From assembly GCA_021736135.1 (NCBI GenBank), contig JAIPGO010000005.1:1-64000 (forward strand): 64,000 bases of DNA, given 5' to 3'. Both the position numbers and the translations under genes were made by a program. This DNA is from Candidatus Cloacimonadota bacterium (GTDB taxonomy: Bacteria > Cloacimonadota > Cloacimonadia > Cloacimonadales > TCS61). A model generated the notes under the pieces. The model was given only the letters and a program-made list of their open reading frames with translations, did no database searches and was not told the DNA's origin. Positions 1 to 9,664 of this stretch are shown piece by piece; within the stretch, counting starts at the first letter, position 1, and each line of letters starts with the position of its first letter.

Positions 1-308
1 GTAAATATATGTCAAGGGAAAAGTTATCCACACATATTTAGTCACTTTTTTATGATTTTCAGAAAAAATATTACTATTTTATAATGACTTATGAGAGCAA
101 AAAGGCTATTTTGGACATTTTCAGTCGAAAGATGGGTTAATATCTTTCTCTACAAATAAATAAGTCCTACGGACTAATAACTGTTCCCTGAATTGTCTCA
201 GTTAAAATTGTCAATTGGGCTTATCTTCCTTAATCAGTCTCCAGTTTAAAATTGACAGGCAGATCCATCTGATTTAAAGTTTTTTATAAATCTAAACGGG
301 ATAGTTCA

Positions 309-971
309 ATGGAATTAAGAAAAATTATCTCTGAGCTTGAGAATAAGCTTAGAGCCGGCATGCAAACGGAAGATACCGGTCATGATATTTATCATCTGAT
401 CCGTACCTGCAATTTAGCCCTGCATATTCAGAAAATCGAAGGCGGAGACCCGGTGATTGTGGGAATTTCTGCATTTTTACATGATATGCATAGAATTATC
501 CAGCATGAAACGGGAAAATACTGTTCTCCCTTTGATTCATTACCGAGAATAAAGGACATTCTGGACGGAATTGATATTTCCACTGCTCAAAAAGACAAAA
601 TTTTGCACTGCATCAGATATCATTAAGAATACGACTTTTCACAAGGTGGTAAATCTGCGCGAGATATCGAAACACTGATCCTGCAGGATGCTGACAATTT
701 AGATGCCATGGGTGCCATCGGGATAGGAAGGACGTTTGCTTTCAGTGGCGCCATCAAGGTGAATATGTGGATTCCGGACATACCATTAGGTAGAAAATTA
801 TATTCTGAAGATACAGGTGACCCCTCGACCATACATCATTTTTATAGTAAATTACTGAAACTGAAGAATAATATGAATACAAAAACTGCCAGAGAGATTG
901 CCCTGAAAAGACATGAGTTCATGGAAACTTTCCTGGAGGAATTTTTTCAGGAATGGGAGGGAATGAGATAA
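309..971 (+). pseudogene. HD-domain phosphohydrolase interrupted by an in-frame TAA at 624-626
   Basis: ORF 309-626 (HDMHR, YCSPFDSLPRIKDIL) continues in the same reading frame after TAA (EYDFSQGGKSARDIETLILQDADNLDAMGAIGIGRTF...), reconstituting one HD-family protein. Confidence 0.75.
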
Positions 972-1020
972 AATTACTGTCAGAAACTTATTCCGCAATT
1001 TTCAGCGGTCACTCATCCGT

Positions 1021-1070
1021 CACAACAAAAAACCTACTCACATTTTTTTGCGGGTAGGTTTTTTGTTGTG
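1021..1070 (-). repeat. Hairpin with C-A7-T loop; family member 1 (possible bidirectional terminator)
   Basis: Perfect 17-bp inverted arms cacaacaaaaaacctac/gtaggttttttgttgtg; minus-strand loop caaaaaaat; 43/50 match to 41685-41734. Confidence 0.8.
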
Positions 1071-1183
1071 CACCATCATGAGCCGGCGATTCAGAAATTA
1101 AGGGATTTTGCTTCAAGCTTGACAGGGGAGTCAACTTTCTGTTCTTTGCCACTAATAAAAAAATTACATATTTGGAGGTTTTT

Positions 1184-2707
1184 ATGCCGATAGTACTTGA
1201 TGGCAATAGTCTTACGATAGAAAAACTGGTGGCGATCGCGCGGGACGGCGAGCAGGTGGAAGTCGCGCCGGAAGCGTGGGAGCGCATTAAAAAATGTCGC
1301 GCTATGCTGGAACGCAAAATAGTGGCGCATGAAATTATGTATGGAGTTAATACGGGAATTGGTGAATTCTCTGAAGTTGTGCTGGATGATGATCAGATCA
1401 AGGATTTTCAAAAATACCTGGTCTATAATCATGCTGCTGGGATCGGTGAACCCGCACCATTAGAATATGTCCGAGGTGCTATGGCTGGCAGGATCAACGT
1501 GCATGCCCACGGTAATTCCGGTATTCGTCCCGAAATAACCCAGACTCTCGTTGATATGCTCAATAAGGGCGTAACTCCTTATATTTGCCAGAAAGGTTCT
1601 GTTGGTGCAAGCGGTGACCTGGCTCCGATGAGCCAGATTGCGCTGCTGCTGATGGGCGAAGGTGAAGCATATTATAAAGGTGAATTGCTCCCCGGCAAGG
1701 AAGCAATGGATAGAGCCGGTATTCCTATTCCCGGACTTCTGGCACGTGACGGTCTTGGTACCATCAATGGTTCCAATGTGCTCACGGCTATGAGTGCAAT
1801 TTTGATCTATGATACCAACAACTGGCTGAAACAGGCGGAAATTGCCGCCTCCATGAGTCTGGAAGCGCTGAAGGCAAACATGAAGCCATATAGTCCCCAA
1901 CTGCATATAGCCCGTGGTTTTAAGGGCGCAATCCGTTGTGCTGCTGCTATTAAGAAAATTGTTGCCGGAGGCGATCTGGATGACGGCAGAGTGAAATGCA
2001 AGGTTCAGGATGCCTATTCCATGCGTTCCACACCTCAGGTGATAGGTGCTGCTCATGATGCTCTCGCTTATGCGCGCAGCCAGGTGGAAATTGAGTTGAA
2101 TGGTGTGGGTGATAATCCCATCTTTTTCCCGGATGAAAATCTGCAGCTCTCCGGTGCTAATTTCCAGGGTACGCCCGTGAGCCTGCCTATGGATATGATC
2201 GGTATGGCAATCACGATGATCTCCGTAATGAGTGAAAGACGCATGAATCGCTTGAATAATCCGGCATTAAGTGTTGGCTTACCGCCGTTTTTAACAAAAG
2301 GTGCAGGAATGTTCAGCGGGTTAATGTTGAGCCAGTATACTGCCGATATGCAGATCGTGGAACAGCGTATTCTTTCCACGCCAGCCTGCACGCAGAGTAT
2401 TCCCGCGGCAGCAGATCAGGAAGATTTTGTTTCCATGGGTATGAATACTGCCATTAAAAATGCTCAGATCCTCGATAATGCTTATGGCATACTTGGCATA
2501 GAATTTATGGCAGCTGCTCAAGCGCTTGATTTCCGCGAATACAAATTCGGCAAAGGTACGCAGACTGCCCATGATGTGATCCGCAAATACGTTGATTTCC
2601 TGGAAATAGACCGTCCGTTATATCACGATCACACAGCGATGAAGAAACTTGTGAAATCCTGTGAGATCCTGACAGCGGTAGAAAGCGCGATAGGAAGCCT
2701 GGAGTAA
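1184..2707 (+). CDS. hutH: Histidine/aromatic amino acid ammonia-lyase (HAL/PAL family, MIO-type)
   Basis: GSVGASGDLAPMSQ (MIO Ala-Ser-Gly), YGVNTGIGEFS, QDAYSMRSTPQVIG motifs; GGAGG RBS before ATG at 1184. Confidence 0.85.
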   Translation: MPIVLDGNSLTIEKLVAIARDGEQVEVAPEAWERIKKCRAMLERKIVAHEIMYGVNTGIGEFSEVVLDDDQIKDFQKYLVYNHAAGIGEPAPLEYVRGAMAGRINVHAHGNSGIRPEITQTLVDMLNKGVTPYICQKGSVGASGDLAPMSQIALLLMGEGEAYYKGELLPGKEAMDRAGIPIPGLLARDGLGTINGSNVLTAMSAILIYDTNNWLKQAEIAASMSLEALKANMKPYSPQLHIARGFKGAIRCAAAIKKIVAGGDLDDGRVKCKVQDAYSMRSTPQVIGAAHDALAYARSQVEIELNGVGDNPIFFPDENLQLSGANFQGTPVSLPMDMIGMAITMISVMSERRMNRLNNPALSVGLPPFLTKGAGMFSGLMLSQYTADMQIVEQRILSTPACTQSIPAAADQEDFVSMGMNTAIKNAQILDNAYGILGIEFMAAAQALDFREYKFGKGTQTAHDVIRKYVDFLEIDRPLYHDHTAMKKLVKSCEILTAVESAIGSLE

Positions 2708-2744
2708 TTTTTAATTTTGAATTTTGAATTTTGAATGATAATGA

Positions 2745-2817
2745 GGGCTGAACTTACGTTCAGCCTTTTTTGGGAGTGCATTAGCTCCCGCTAATGCAAC
2801 GAGACGCAGTCGAGTGC
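2745..2817 (+). repeat. Dispersed structured repeat, copy 1
   Basis: gggctgaacttacgttcagcc..tgcattagctcccgctaatgcaacgagacgcagtcgagtgc; nearly identical copy at 9586-9659; contains two inverted repeats. Confidence 0.85.
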
Positions 2818-3050
2818 AAAGAAATGAACCGTCCTTAACCGGACTTAATAAGTCCAACAAGTTATAACTTACCTGTAACACAGACGGGACGTCTGGGCTA
2901 CAGGTATATAAAAGCAACTCCAATAAATCATAACTATAAGTTATATATCAGCAAGGCTGGAAGATGAAAGGCTTGAACGAAATTATCTGCAGGAAATTTT
3001 ATTTGCAGTTTTTTTTTAAATTACTGTCTATATTATTAAGTGAGGTAATA

Positions 3051-5354
3051 ATGAAAAAAAGATTTATATTTGCCGGTATAGTAATGGGACTGTTCATGTT
3101 CCTCGGCGGTCAAGGGTTTTATGATATCAACACAATTAATGAATTGGAAATCACATTTGCAGAAAATAACTGGGATTCTATTTTAGACAGTTATTATCAA
3201 GCCGGAGATGAGGAAAGATTGACCGGTTCTGCTCTTATTAATGGTGTACAATTTGACAGTGTGGGCGTGCGGTATAAAGGCAACAGCACTTATAATCCCA
3301 ATAGAATAAAAAATCCTTTGAATATCAAGCTGGATCATGTGATTGATGATCAGACCATTGACGGATATGGCACGTTGAAGCTGGCAAATGTGTATAATGA
3401 CCCGTCATTTGTGCGGGAAACTCTGAGCTATGAAATTGCCAGGAAATATATGCCTGCCAGTGAAGCGAACTATATGAAAGTAACCATTAATGGACAATAT
3501 CTGGGACTTTATACCAGTGTGCAGTCAGTAGATAAATTCTTTGCAGATACCCATTTTGGAAATAGAGATAACGCTTTTTTTAAGGGAGAATTGACAAATG
3601 ACAGTCCTCAGAATGAAGTTGTTGTCTGGGGCTGGCTGGGTGATAATGAAGCAGTCTATGCCGATTATTATGAATTGAAGTCAGATGAAGGCTGGCCGGA
3701 ACTGGTCAATTTTCTGGATGTTTTCAATAATGACCAGTCAGAAATGGAGGAAGTGCTGAACGTGGATGCACATCTCTGGATGCTGGCATTTGATAATGCT
3801 TTAGTAAATCTGGATGCACCGGTCAATTTTGGGCATAATTTTTATCTGTATCAGACCGGTGACGGGCAATTCAATCCCATTATCTGGGATTTAAATGAGA
3901 GTTTTGGAATATTTGCTATGCTTTTGGGTGGTGCACCTTTAACTGTAACCGGTTTACAACATCTGGATCCCTATTTGAATGAGAATAACTCTAATTATCC
4001 CATAATCAATAAAATTATGGATGATCCGGTATATAAAACGCGGTTTATCGCCCACATGAAGACAATATTAGAAGAGAATTTTGATAATGGCTGGTATGAG
4101 ACCAGGGCTTTGGAAATTCAGGATATTATTGATGCGGAAGTGCAGGCTGATCCGAATAAGTTCTATACATACAGCAATTTTCTGCAGAATATTAATTTCA
4201 GTATTGGCAATGGACCGCAGCAGAAAATCGGCATCACGCAACTGATGGAAGCGCGGACGAGTTATTTATTGAATTTAGCGGATTTCACCGCAGATCAGCC
4301 GCAGATAGGAATAATTGAATGTTTGCCTGAAGCACCTGTGTCTGTGCAGGAAGCTCAGTTCAGCGTGCATATAGATGGTGCCGAGGAAGCCTGTCTGTAT
4401 CATCGCAGCAGTGAGATGGGCAGGTTTTATGAGACAGAGCTTTTTGATGACGGACAGCATGATGATGGAGCTGCCGGTGATGGATTATTTGCCAATAGCT
4501 TTATTGCTAATGGGCTGGTTCTGCAATATTATGTAGTAGCAGATAATGCTGATGCTTCTGCTTTCAGTCCGGCGAGAGCTTCTTATGAATATTACACCCT
4601 GAATCTGGTATATCTACCAACAGAAAATATTGCTATCAATGAATTTATGGCTGATAATGACAACATAGTTGCTGATGAGGCAGGGGAATATGATGACTGG
4701 CTGGAGCTTTATAACTGGAGCGATGAGTCGCTTGATCTGAGTGGCTATTTTCTCTCTGATGATCCGACATCTTTAGATAAATGGGAGATACCGGCTGGCG
4801 TGGAAATAGCTGCTGGCGGATTTCTCTGCTTCTGGGCAGATGAAGATCAGGAACAGGGCGAACTGCATACTAATTTCAAGCTATCGGCTTCCGGAGAGAC
4901 GATTATACTTACTGACCCGGCCGGTAATGTGATCGATGAAATCACCTTTGATGAGCAGGAAACAGACATTAGTTTTGGTCGCTATCCGGATGGCACAGGA
5001 GACTTCATTCAGATGACTGCCTCCTTTGGTGCTCCCAATCTGGATGGAGTTACGGAAAATGATAATGAAACAATAATTGCCATACCCCAGATATCTAATT
5101 ACCCTAATCCTTTTAATCCATCGACAACAATCCGGTTCAATATCACCGAAGAAGCATATACAGAGCTGAATATATATAATATCAACGGACAACTGGTGAA
5201 ACGGCTGGTATCTGATAATCTGAAAGCGGGGAATCAGGAAATGATCTGGGACGGAAATAATGAAAATGGCAATAAAGCAGCATCAGGAGTGTATTTTTAT
5301 AATCTAAGTTCAGGGAAATATAATACTTCCGGAAAAATGGTCTTGCTGAAATAG
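3051..5354 (+). CDS. CotH kinase family secreted protein with lamin-tail-like domain and C-terminal FlgD-Ig/T9SS-type sorting domain
   Basis: VRYKGNSTY, NIKLD, LKLANVYNDPSFVRETLSYEIAR, NGQYLGLYT, NFYLYQTGDGQFNPIIWDLNESFG; INEFMADN..DDWLELYN (LTD); NYPNPFNPSTTIRFNI...ASGVYFYNL C-terminus. Confidence 0.88.
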   Translation: MKKRFIFAGIVMGLFMFLGGQGFYDINTINELEITFAENNWDSILDSYYQAGDEERLTGSALINGVQFDSVGVRYKGNSTYNPNRIKNPLNIKLDHVIDDQTIDGYGTLKLANVYNDPSFVRETLSYEIARKYMPASEANYMKVTINGQYLGLYTSVQSVDKFFADTHFGNRDNAFFKGELTNDSPQNEVVVWGWLGDNEAVYADYYELKSDEGWPELVNFLDVFNNDQSEMEEVLNVDAHLWMLAFDNALVNLDAPVNFGHNFYLYQTGDGQFNPIIWDLNESFGIFAMLLGGAPLTVTGLQHLDPYLNENNSNYPIINKIMDDPVYKTRFIAHMKTILEENFDNGWYETRALEIQDIIDAEVQADPNKFYTYSNFLQNINFSIGNGPQQKIGITQLMEARTSYLLNLADFTADQPQIGIIECLPEAPVSVQEAQFSVHIDGAEEACLYHRSSEMGRFYETELFDDGQHDDGAAGDGLFANSFIANGLVLQYYVVADNADASAFSPARASYEYYTLNLVYLPTENIAINEFMADNDNIVADEAGEYDDWLELYNWSDESLDLSGYFLSDDPTSLDKWEIPAGVEIAAGGFLCFWADEDQEQGELHTNFKLSASGETIILTDPAGNVIDEITFDEQETDISFGRYPDGTGDFIQMTASFGAPNLDGVTENDNETIIAIPQISNYPNPFNPSTTIRFNITEEAYTELNIYNINGQLVKRLVSDNLKAGNQEMIWDGNNENGNKAASGVYFYNLSSGKYNTSGKMVLLK

Positions 5355-5450
5355 TGACAAAAAAACAACTTGATTAATAGTTTTTGCTATGATATAAGAA
5401 ATCGGGTATCTAAGTATTATGGAAAAAGAATAAATATTGCAGGTGGTAAA

Positions 5451-6284
5451 ATGAGCAAGAATGAACTGACGTTTAAGCGGAAAGAGAAGAAGTATCTGAT
5501 ATTGGAGCATAGCTTTGATGAAATCAAAGATGAACTGGTAAATCACATTCCTGTTTATATATTTAAAGGTGATAAGGCAGCTTCCGGAATTGAAACTACT
5601 TATCTTGACACAAAAGATTTTTTGCTGTTTTCAGAATATTTAAATCAGCGTAAATTCCGGTATAAGATCAGACTAAGAAGGTATATCAATGAAAACCAGA
5701 TAGAAGAAGTATTTCTGGTGGAATTAAAGGTCAAAGCTAACTCGATATCTTTAAAACGGCGTTTTGTATTACCGGCAGACCTGTTGAAAAGATTTTTAGA
5801 GGGTGCAGATATCAAAGCAGAAATAAAAGAGGCTAATCAAGGACTTGCTGGTGCCCTGAAAACATATAAACTTATTTCCAGACTCATCAAATTGAATGGA
5901 TTTGTGCCTGTGCTGCGGTCTTCTTATGAGAGAATGGCATTTCAGAAAAAAACCAGGAAAGTCCGCATTACAGTTGATCATAATATCAGGCATGAAAAAT
6001 TGCTGGGTACTGCCAAAACAGCTACACTTGATGCCGTAATCCTGGAATCGAAAATAAGTGGCAAGTCACCGAAGTGGTACAAAAAGATGGTGAACCAACT
6101 TTCCTTGCTAAAACAAACCCGTTTCAGCAAATTTGCCACAGGTTTGAATTCACTGTATTTTCCTGATCGTGGAAAGTATAACTTTGATTGCAGCAAAGAA
6201 GAGGAACGTGAAACTCCGGACCTGGTTCGTGCATCTTATGAGCTGATAAAGAAAGCCTTTAAACTTGAAGAATGTGATTTTTAG
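5451..6284 (+). CDS. VTC-domain (polyphosphate polymerase-like) protein
   Basis: FKRKEKKYLI, TTYLDT, RYKIRLRRY, FLVELKVK, RSSYERMAF, ILESKISGKSPKWYKKM motifs of the VTC/CYTH tunnel fold. Confidence 0.85.
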   Translation: MSKNELTFKRKEKKYLILEHSFDEIKDELVNHIPVYIFKGDKAASGIETTYLDTKDFLLFSEYLNQRKFRYKIRLRRYINENQIEEVFLVELKVKANSISLKRRFVLPADLLKRFLEGADIKAEIKEANQGLAGALKTYKLISRLIKLNGFVPVLRSSYERMAFQKKTRKVRITVDHNIRHEKLLGTAKTATLDAVILESKISGKSPKWYKKMVNQLSLLKQTRFSKFATGLNSLYFPDRGKYNFDCSKEEERETPDLVRASYELIKKAFKLEECDF

Positions 6285-6292
6285 GAGTAATA

Positions 6293-6796
6293 ATGCAGGA
6301 ATTGTTTGAGATAATCAAAACCAGTTCAGAAGGCGGGATCAGCCAATCACCCTTGCGCATAATATTGAACCTCACGCTGGCGCTGATTCTGGGATTAATA
6401 TATTCTTATGTTTACCGGCTTACTTACATTAGAAAAAAGAGTGATGAGAAACTGAAAAAAGAGATGAAAGGTATCCAATACACGTTGCTTCTTCTCTCAA
6501 TTGGTGGGGCTTTCATCTGGATCGTGGTTGCCGATAATCTGGTGCGTGCTTTTGGATTAGCGGGAGCACTGAGCTTGATCAGATTCCGTACGAAAGTGAG
6601 TGATCCATCCAATACAATTAAAGTTTTTTATGCCATCATCATTGGCATGTCCTGCGGATTAAGCCAATATTTTGCTGCCATCATCGGAACATTTTTCATG
6701 TGTTTCGTGCTGATTTTGATCTATTACATCAAGCAATATGAAAAGAAAATGAAGGAAAAACGCAAAGATTCGGAACGGGATTCTGATGAAGATTAG
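6293..6796 (+). CDS. DUF4956-family membrane protein
   Basis: Multiple TM segments; LVRAFGLAGALSLIRFRTKVSDPSNTIKVFYAIIIGMSCG signature. Confidence 0.82.
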   Translation: MQELFEIIKTSSEGGISQSPLRIILNLTLALILGLIYSYVYRLTYIRKKSDEKLKKEMKGIQYTLLLLSIGGAFIWIVVADNLVRAFGLAGALSLIRFRTKVSDPSNTIKVFYAIIIGMSCGLSQYFAAIIGTFFMCFVLILIYYIKQYEKKMKEKRKDSERDSDED

Positions 6797-8105
6797 ATTC
6801 ATAATTATATTGTTATTTTGCTGCGGTTTACTAGCTGGCAGTGAAAGTTTCTCCACTTTCTTAGCGGAATTACTTCATGAAAATGGCGATTATCAAAAGG
6901 TTTTGGCAAAAAATGAACAGGATATTGCCCGTTACTATCTCAATAGATCAATCTCATTGCCGGAACTCAATGTGATTTATCAGAATGATTCCAATGATAT
7001 TTTGCGTGACGAACTGAAAACAACTACTTTCACAGAGCAGGAAAATACCACTATTTCAGAAAATGATGAACGCTGGCAGATCGAACTCAGCAAGCAGTTT
7101 TTCCCCAAAGATTTTGATAATGCAGATGATGAAATTGGTAATGCCATTGATCTGATGACCAATCGCGCTGATCTGATGATAGCTAAAGACCAGATTCTGG
7201 AAAAAATGTTTGATGATATGATCGATATGTTTGAGGCAAATAAGATGATCGGGATTATTTCGGCAAAAGTCGCGGTTTTAATACAGGAAAATGCCATTCT
7301 GGTCACGCTGGAAAACCAGAACATCATTGAGCCGGCAGAACTGATTGAAAACCTGGAAGAACTGGAAACAGAAGAAAAAAAGCTGCAGGAATACAGAGAA
7401 ACATATGATACTTTACATCTGCAGTATGGCAATATCAACGAAGAATTTATTCGTCTTTTTACCGGGTATATGGTGAAGGAAACATCTGCCGATACGCTTT
7501 CCTTTGATGCCAGGATAGCAGATCAGATAAACAGCATCACAAAATCCGGGAGCAAAATCAGCCGGAAAATAAAGAAAAACAGGATGTTGTGCTGGCTGCC
7601 GGAATTAACTACATCGGTTTCTTATAACTGGCGCAACATTGATCAGGACTGGGATATCACCAAAACCGGCGTCGAAGAATTCTGGGATAGAGAACAAACC
7701 GAAGAATTTCCAGAATTGAAGCTTGAACTTTCTTTACCGCTTGATTTCGCAGGCAATTTGAAAAGTAAATCGCACTTGCTGAGAGCTTATGAACATGAAC
7801 TTGGGCAAAGTAAACAGGAATTGGCAGCAGATATAAAAAAGCTGCAAAAGAAACGACATAATGCTTTGCAAAACTATCAGCTCAGGTTAGAAAGAAAACA
7901 GCAGCTATTACGCTTGCGAGCAAAGCAGGCACAGAGCGTGGAGGATAAATTCATTGCTGAACCGTCTCTTTTAGGAGATTTACCGCAAATAGAGCGGGAA
8001 GTAGCTATCCTGAAAGTAACAAAAGCGGAAACTGAACTCAACGTCACAAAAATGAAGCTTTTCAAGGAAATTTATCTCATTAATAATTTTGGAGTTAACA
8101 GATAA
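6786..8105 (+). CDS. TolC-like outer membrane efflux protein
   Basis: Signal peptide, long coiled-coil content, overlaps preceding gene by 11 bp and abuts HlyD-like gene. Confidence 0.65.
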   Translation: MKIRFIIILLFCCGLLAGSESFSTFLAELLHENGDYQKVLAKNEQDIARYYLNRSISLPELNVIYQNDSNDILRDELKTTTFTEQENTTISENDERWQIELSKQFFPKDFDNADDEIGNAIDLMTNRADLMIAKDQILEKMFDDMIDMFEANKMIGIISAKVAVLIQENAILVTLENQNIIEPAELIENLEELETEEKKLQEYRETYDTLHLQYGNINEEFIRLFTGYMVKETSADTLSFDARIADQINSITKSGSKISRKIKKNRMLCWLPELTTSVSYNWRNIDQDWDITKTGVEEFWDREQTEEFPELKLELSLPLDFAGNLKSKSHLLRAYEHELGQSKQELAADIKKLQKKRHNALQNYQLRLERKQQLLRLRAKQAQSVEDKFIAEPSLLGDLPQIEREVAILKVTKAETELNVTKMKLFKEIYLINNFGVNR

Positions 8106-9220
8106 TGAAGGCAAAGCAGAAGATACATATTTTATTCATAATTTCACTTGCTGTGATCATATCTACAGTGATAGTATCATATCAGATAGAAGCAAGATCA
8201 CAGAAACTACCGGCAGTTGTTAGAGCTGAAAAGGTGTATATCAGTACGATGACTGAGGGTACTATGGGTGACAGCCCTATTGTGCTAATGCAGGAAGTTG
8301 TCAAAAGTGACGTTATTGCACATATAGAAAACAATTTGCTTTCCTTTAAACTGGATACTTTGCGAAAAGAAAAAGAACAATATGAAGCATTGATCACATC
8401 TGCCCAAAGCGGTGATAAGCTTACCCTGGAACTGAATAAACTGGAAGAAGATATTCTGGAAAACAGGCTGGAACTAAAAGAAACGGAACTGGAACTGGCT
8501 ACGATCTCTGAAAAATTAAAGGTTTCAACAGCCCTTACCCAAACTGCTGCCAGACAGTATCAAGCACAGAAGGCACTTCTTGCCGGCAACTTGATTTCAA
8601 ATGGTGAATTTCAAAAAGAGGCTGATAAATACTTTGGGATAATGGCAAAATATGAAGAATTAAGAAATGATTCGCTGTATGCTGCCGGAAAGATAACCAC
8701 GCTGAGCAGCATGATAGATCTGTTATCTGTGAAAAAGGGAATAATCAATTCCAACGTTTCCATATTAGCGTCAGACTATCTTATAGATCTGGATAAAGTG
8801 TACGCCGAGATTAATTACCTGGAAGATGAAATTAACAACCTGACAGTGATTTCTCCGGTAACTGGCGTGGTGACAGATATCAACTTTAGACCCGGAGAAA
8901 AAGTAAAAAAAGGTGACGTGATTGCCGAAATCGCTGATCTGAGCAATATCTGGCTTACGGCTTATGGAAATTCTTTCAGCAGGCACAGTATTGAGGCAGG
9001 CAATGCCGTAACAATTTATTGCGAAAACGGGAAAGATATATATGGCAAAGTTATATCAATTTCTCCCGTAATGGAAAAAGTGAAAGCACTTAGCTCAACC
9101 TTTGAAACCACTAATGCCTACACGAAAGTGGAGATAGCTTTTGACGATATGCAGAAAGCACAGCAATATCTCACTCCCGGTGAAAGACTCTTTGTGAGAA
9201 TAAAACTGGGGAAAAAATAA
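8105..9220 (+). CDS. HlyD/MFP-like membrane fusion (periplasmic adaptor) protein
   Basis: N-terminal TM, coiled coil, lipoyl/barrel-sandwich motif VISPVTGVVTDINFRPGEKVKKGDVIAEIADLSNIW. Confidence 0.85.
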   Translation: MKAKQKIHILFIISLAVIISTVIVSYQIEARSQKLPAVVRAEKVYISTMTEGTMGDSPIVLMQEVVKSDVIAHIENNLLSFKLDTLRKEKEQYEALITSAQSGDKLTLELNKLEEDILENRLELKETELELATISEKLKVSTALTQTAARQYQAQKALLAGNLISNGEFQKEADKYFGIMAKYEELRNDSLYAAGKITTLSSMIDLLSVKKGIINSNVSILASDYLIDLDKVYAEINYLEDEINNLTVISPVTGVVTDINFRPGEKVKKGDVIAEIADLSNIWLTAYGNSFSRHSIEAGNAVTIYCENGKDIYGKVISISPVMEKVKALSSTFETTNAYTKVEIAFDDMQKAQQYLTPGERLFVRIKLGKK

Positions 9221-9300
9221 TATTACCTTTCACGGCTAAACCGGAATCAGAGAAGTTTCCATAATTCTTCTGATTTCAAAGCTCTGCCTGGAATCAGTCT

Positions 9301-9576
9301 TTCTCTCATTAGCCCACGACTTTAGTCGTAGGATTAATATTACATACGTTATTTAGTCACTTCAGTGACTTCTATAATAGATTCAATGTATTACAAGTTA
9401 CATAAGCTATATTTCATTGTGGATTAAAAGAACTGACTAAAGTCACTTACTATCGTTGAAAATCATATAACCCACCATCTGAAGATGGTGGCTAATGAGA
9501 GAGCTATCACTATATATTGCAATATATTAGTGCCATATAATTCCATCTTTTACCCATTAGAACATCTAATATGTCC
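9301..9576 (+). repeat. REP/BIME-like element, left arm of large inverted repeat
   Basis: About 276 bp, reverse complement of 11552-11827 at high identity; internal hairpins cccacgactttagtcgt, agtcacttcagtgact, cccaccatctgaagatggtgg; ends ctctcattagcc/ggctaatgagag. Confidence 0.9.
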
Positions 9577-9585
9577 AAAATCCAG

Positions 9586-9659
9586 GGGCTGAACTTACGT
9601 TCAGCCTTCTTTTTGGAGTGCATTAGCTCCCGCTAATGCAACGAGACGCAGTCGAGTGC
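9586..9659 (+). repeat. Dispersed structured repeat, copy 2
   Basis: Near-identical to 2745-2817. Confidence 0.85.
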
Positions 9660-9664
9660 CAGGA

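Noticed and set aside
24-32. Perfect DnaA-box-like TTATCCACA at the window start, with others near 23227 and 25726
   Set aside because: Isolated single copies, two of them inside CDSs; no cluster or origin-like architecture
1460-2056. 198-aa antisense ORF within hutH and the many other ORFs opposite strong CDSs
   Set aside because: Low-complexity or non-protein-like translations opposite confidently assigned genes; shadow ORFs
2714-2736. Short ttttgaa x3 tandem repeat
   Set aside because: Too short and AT-rich to support function
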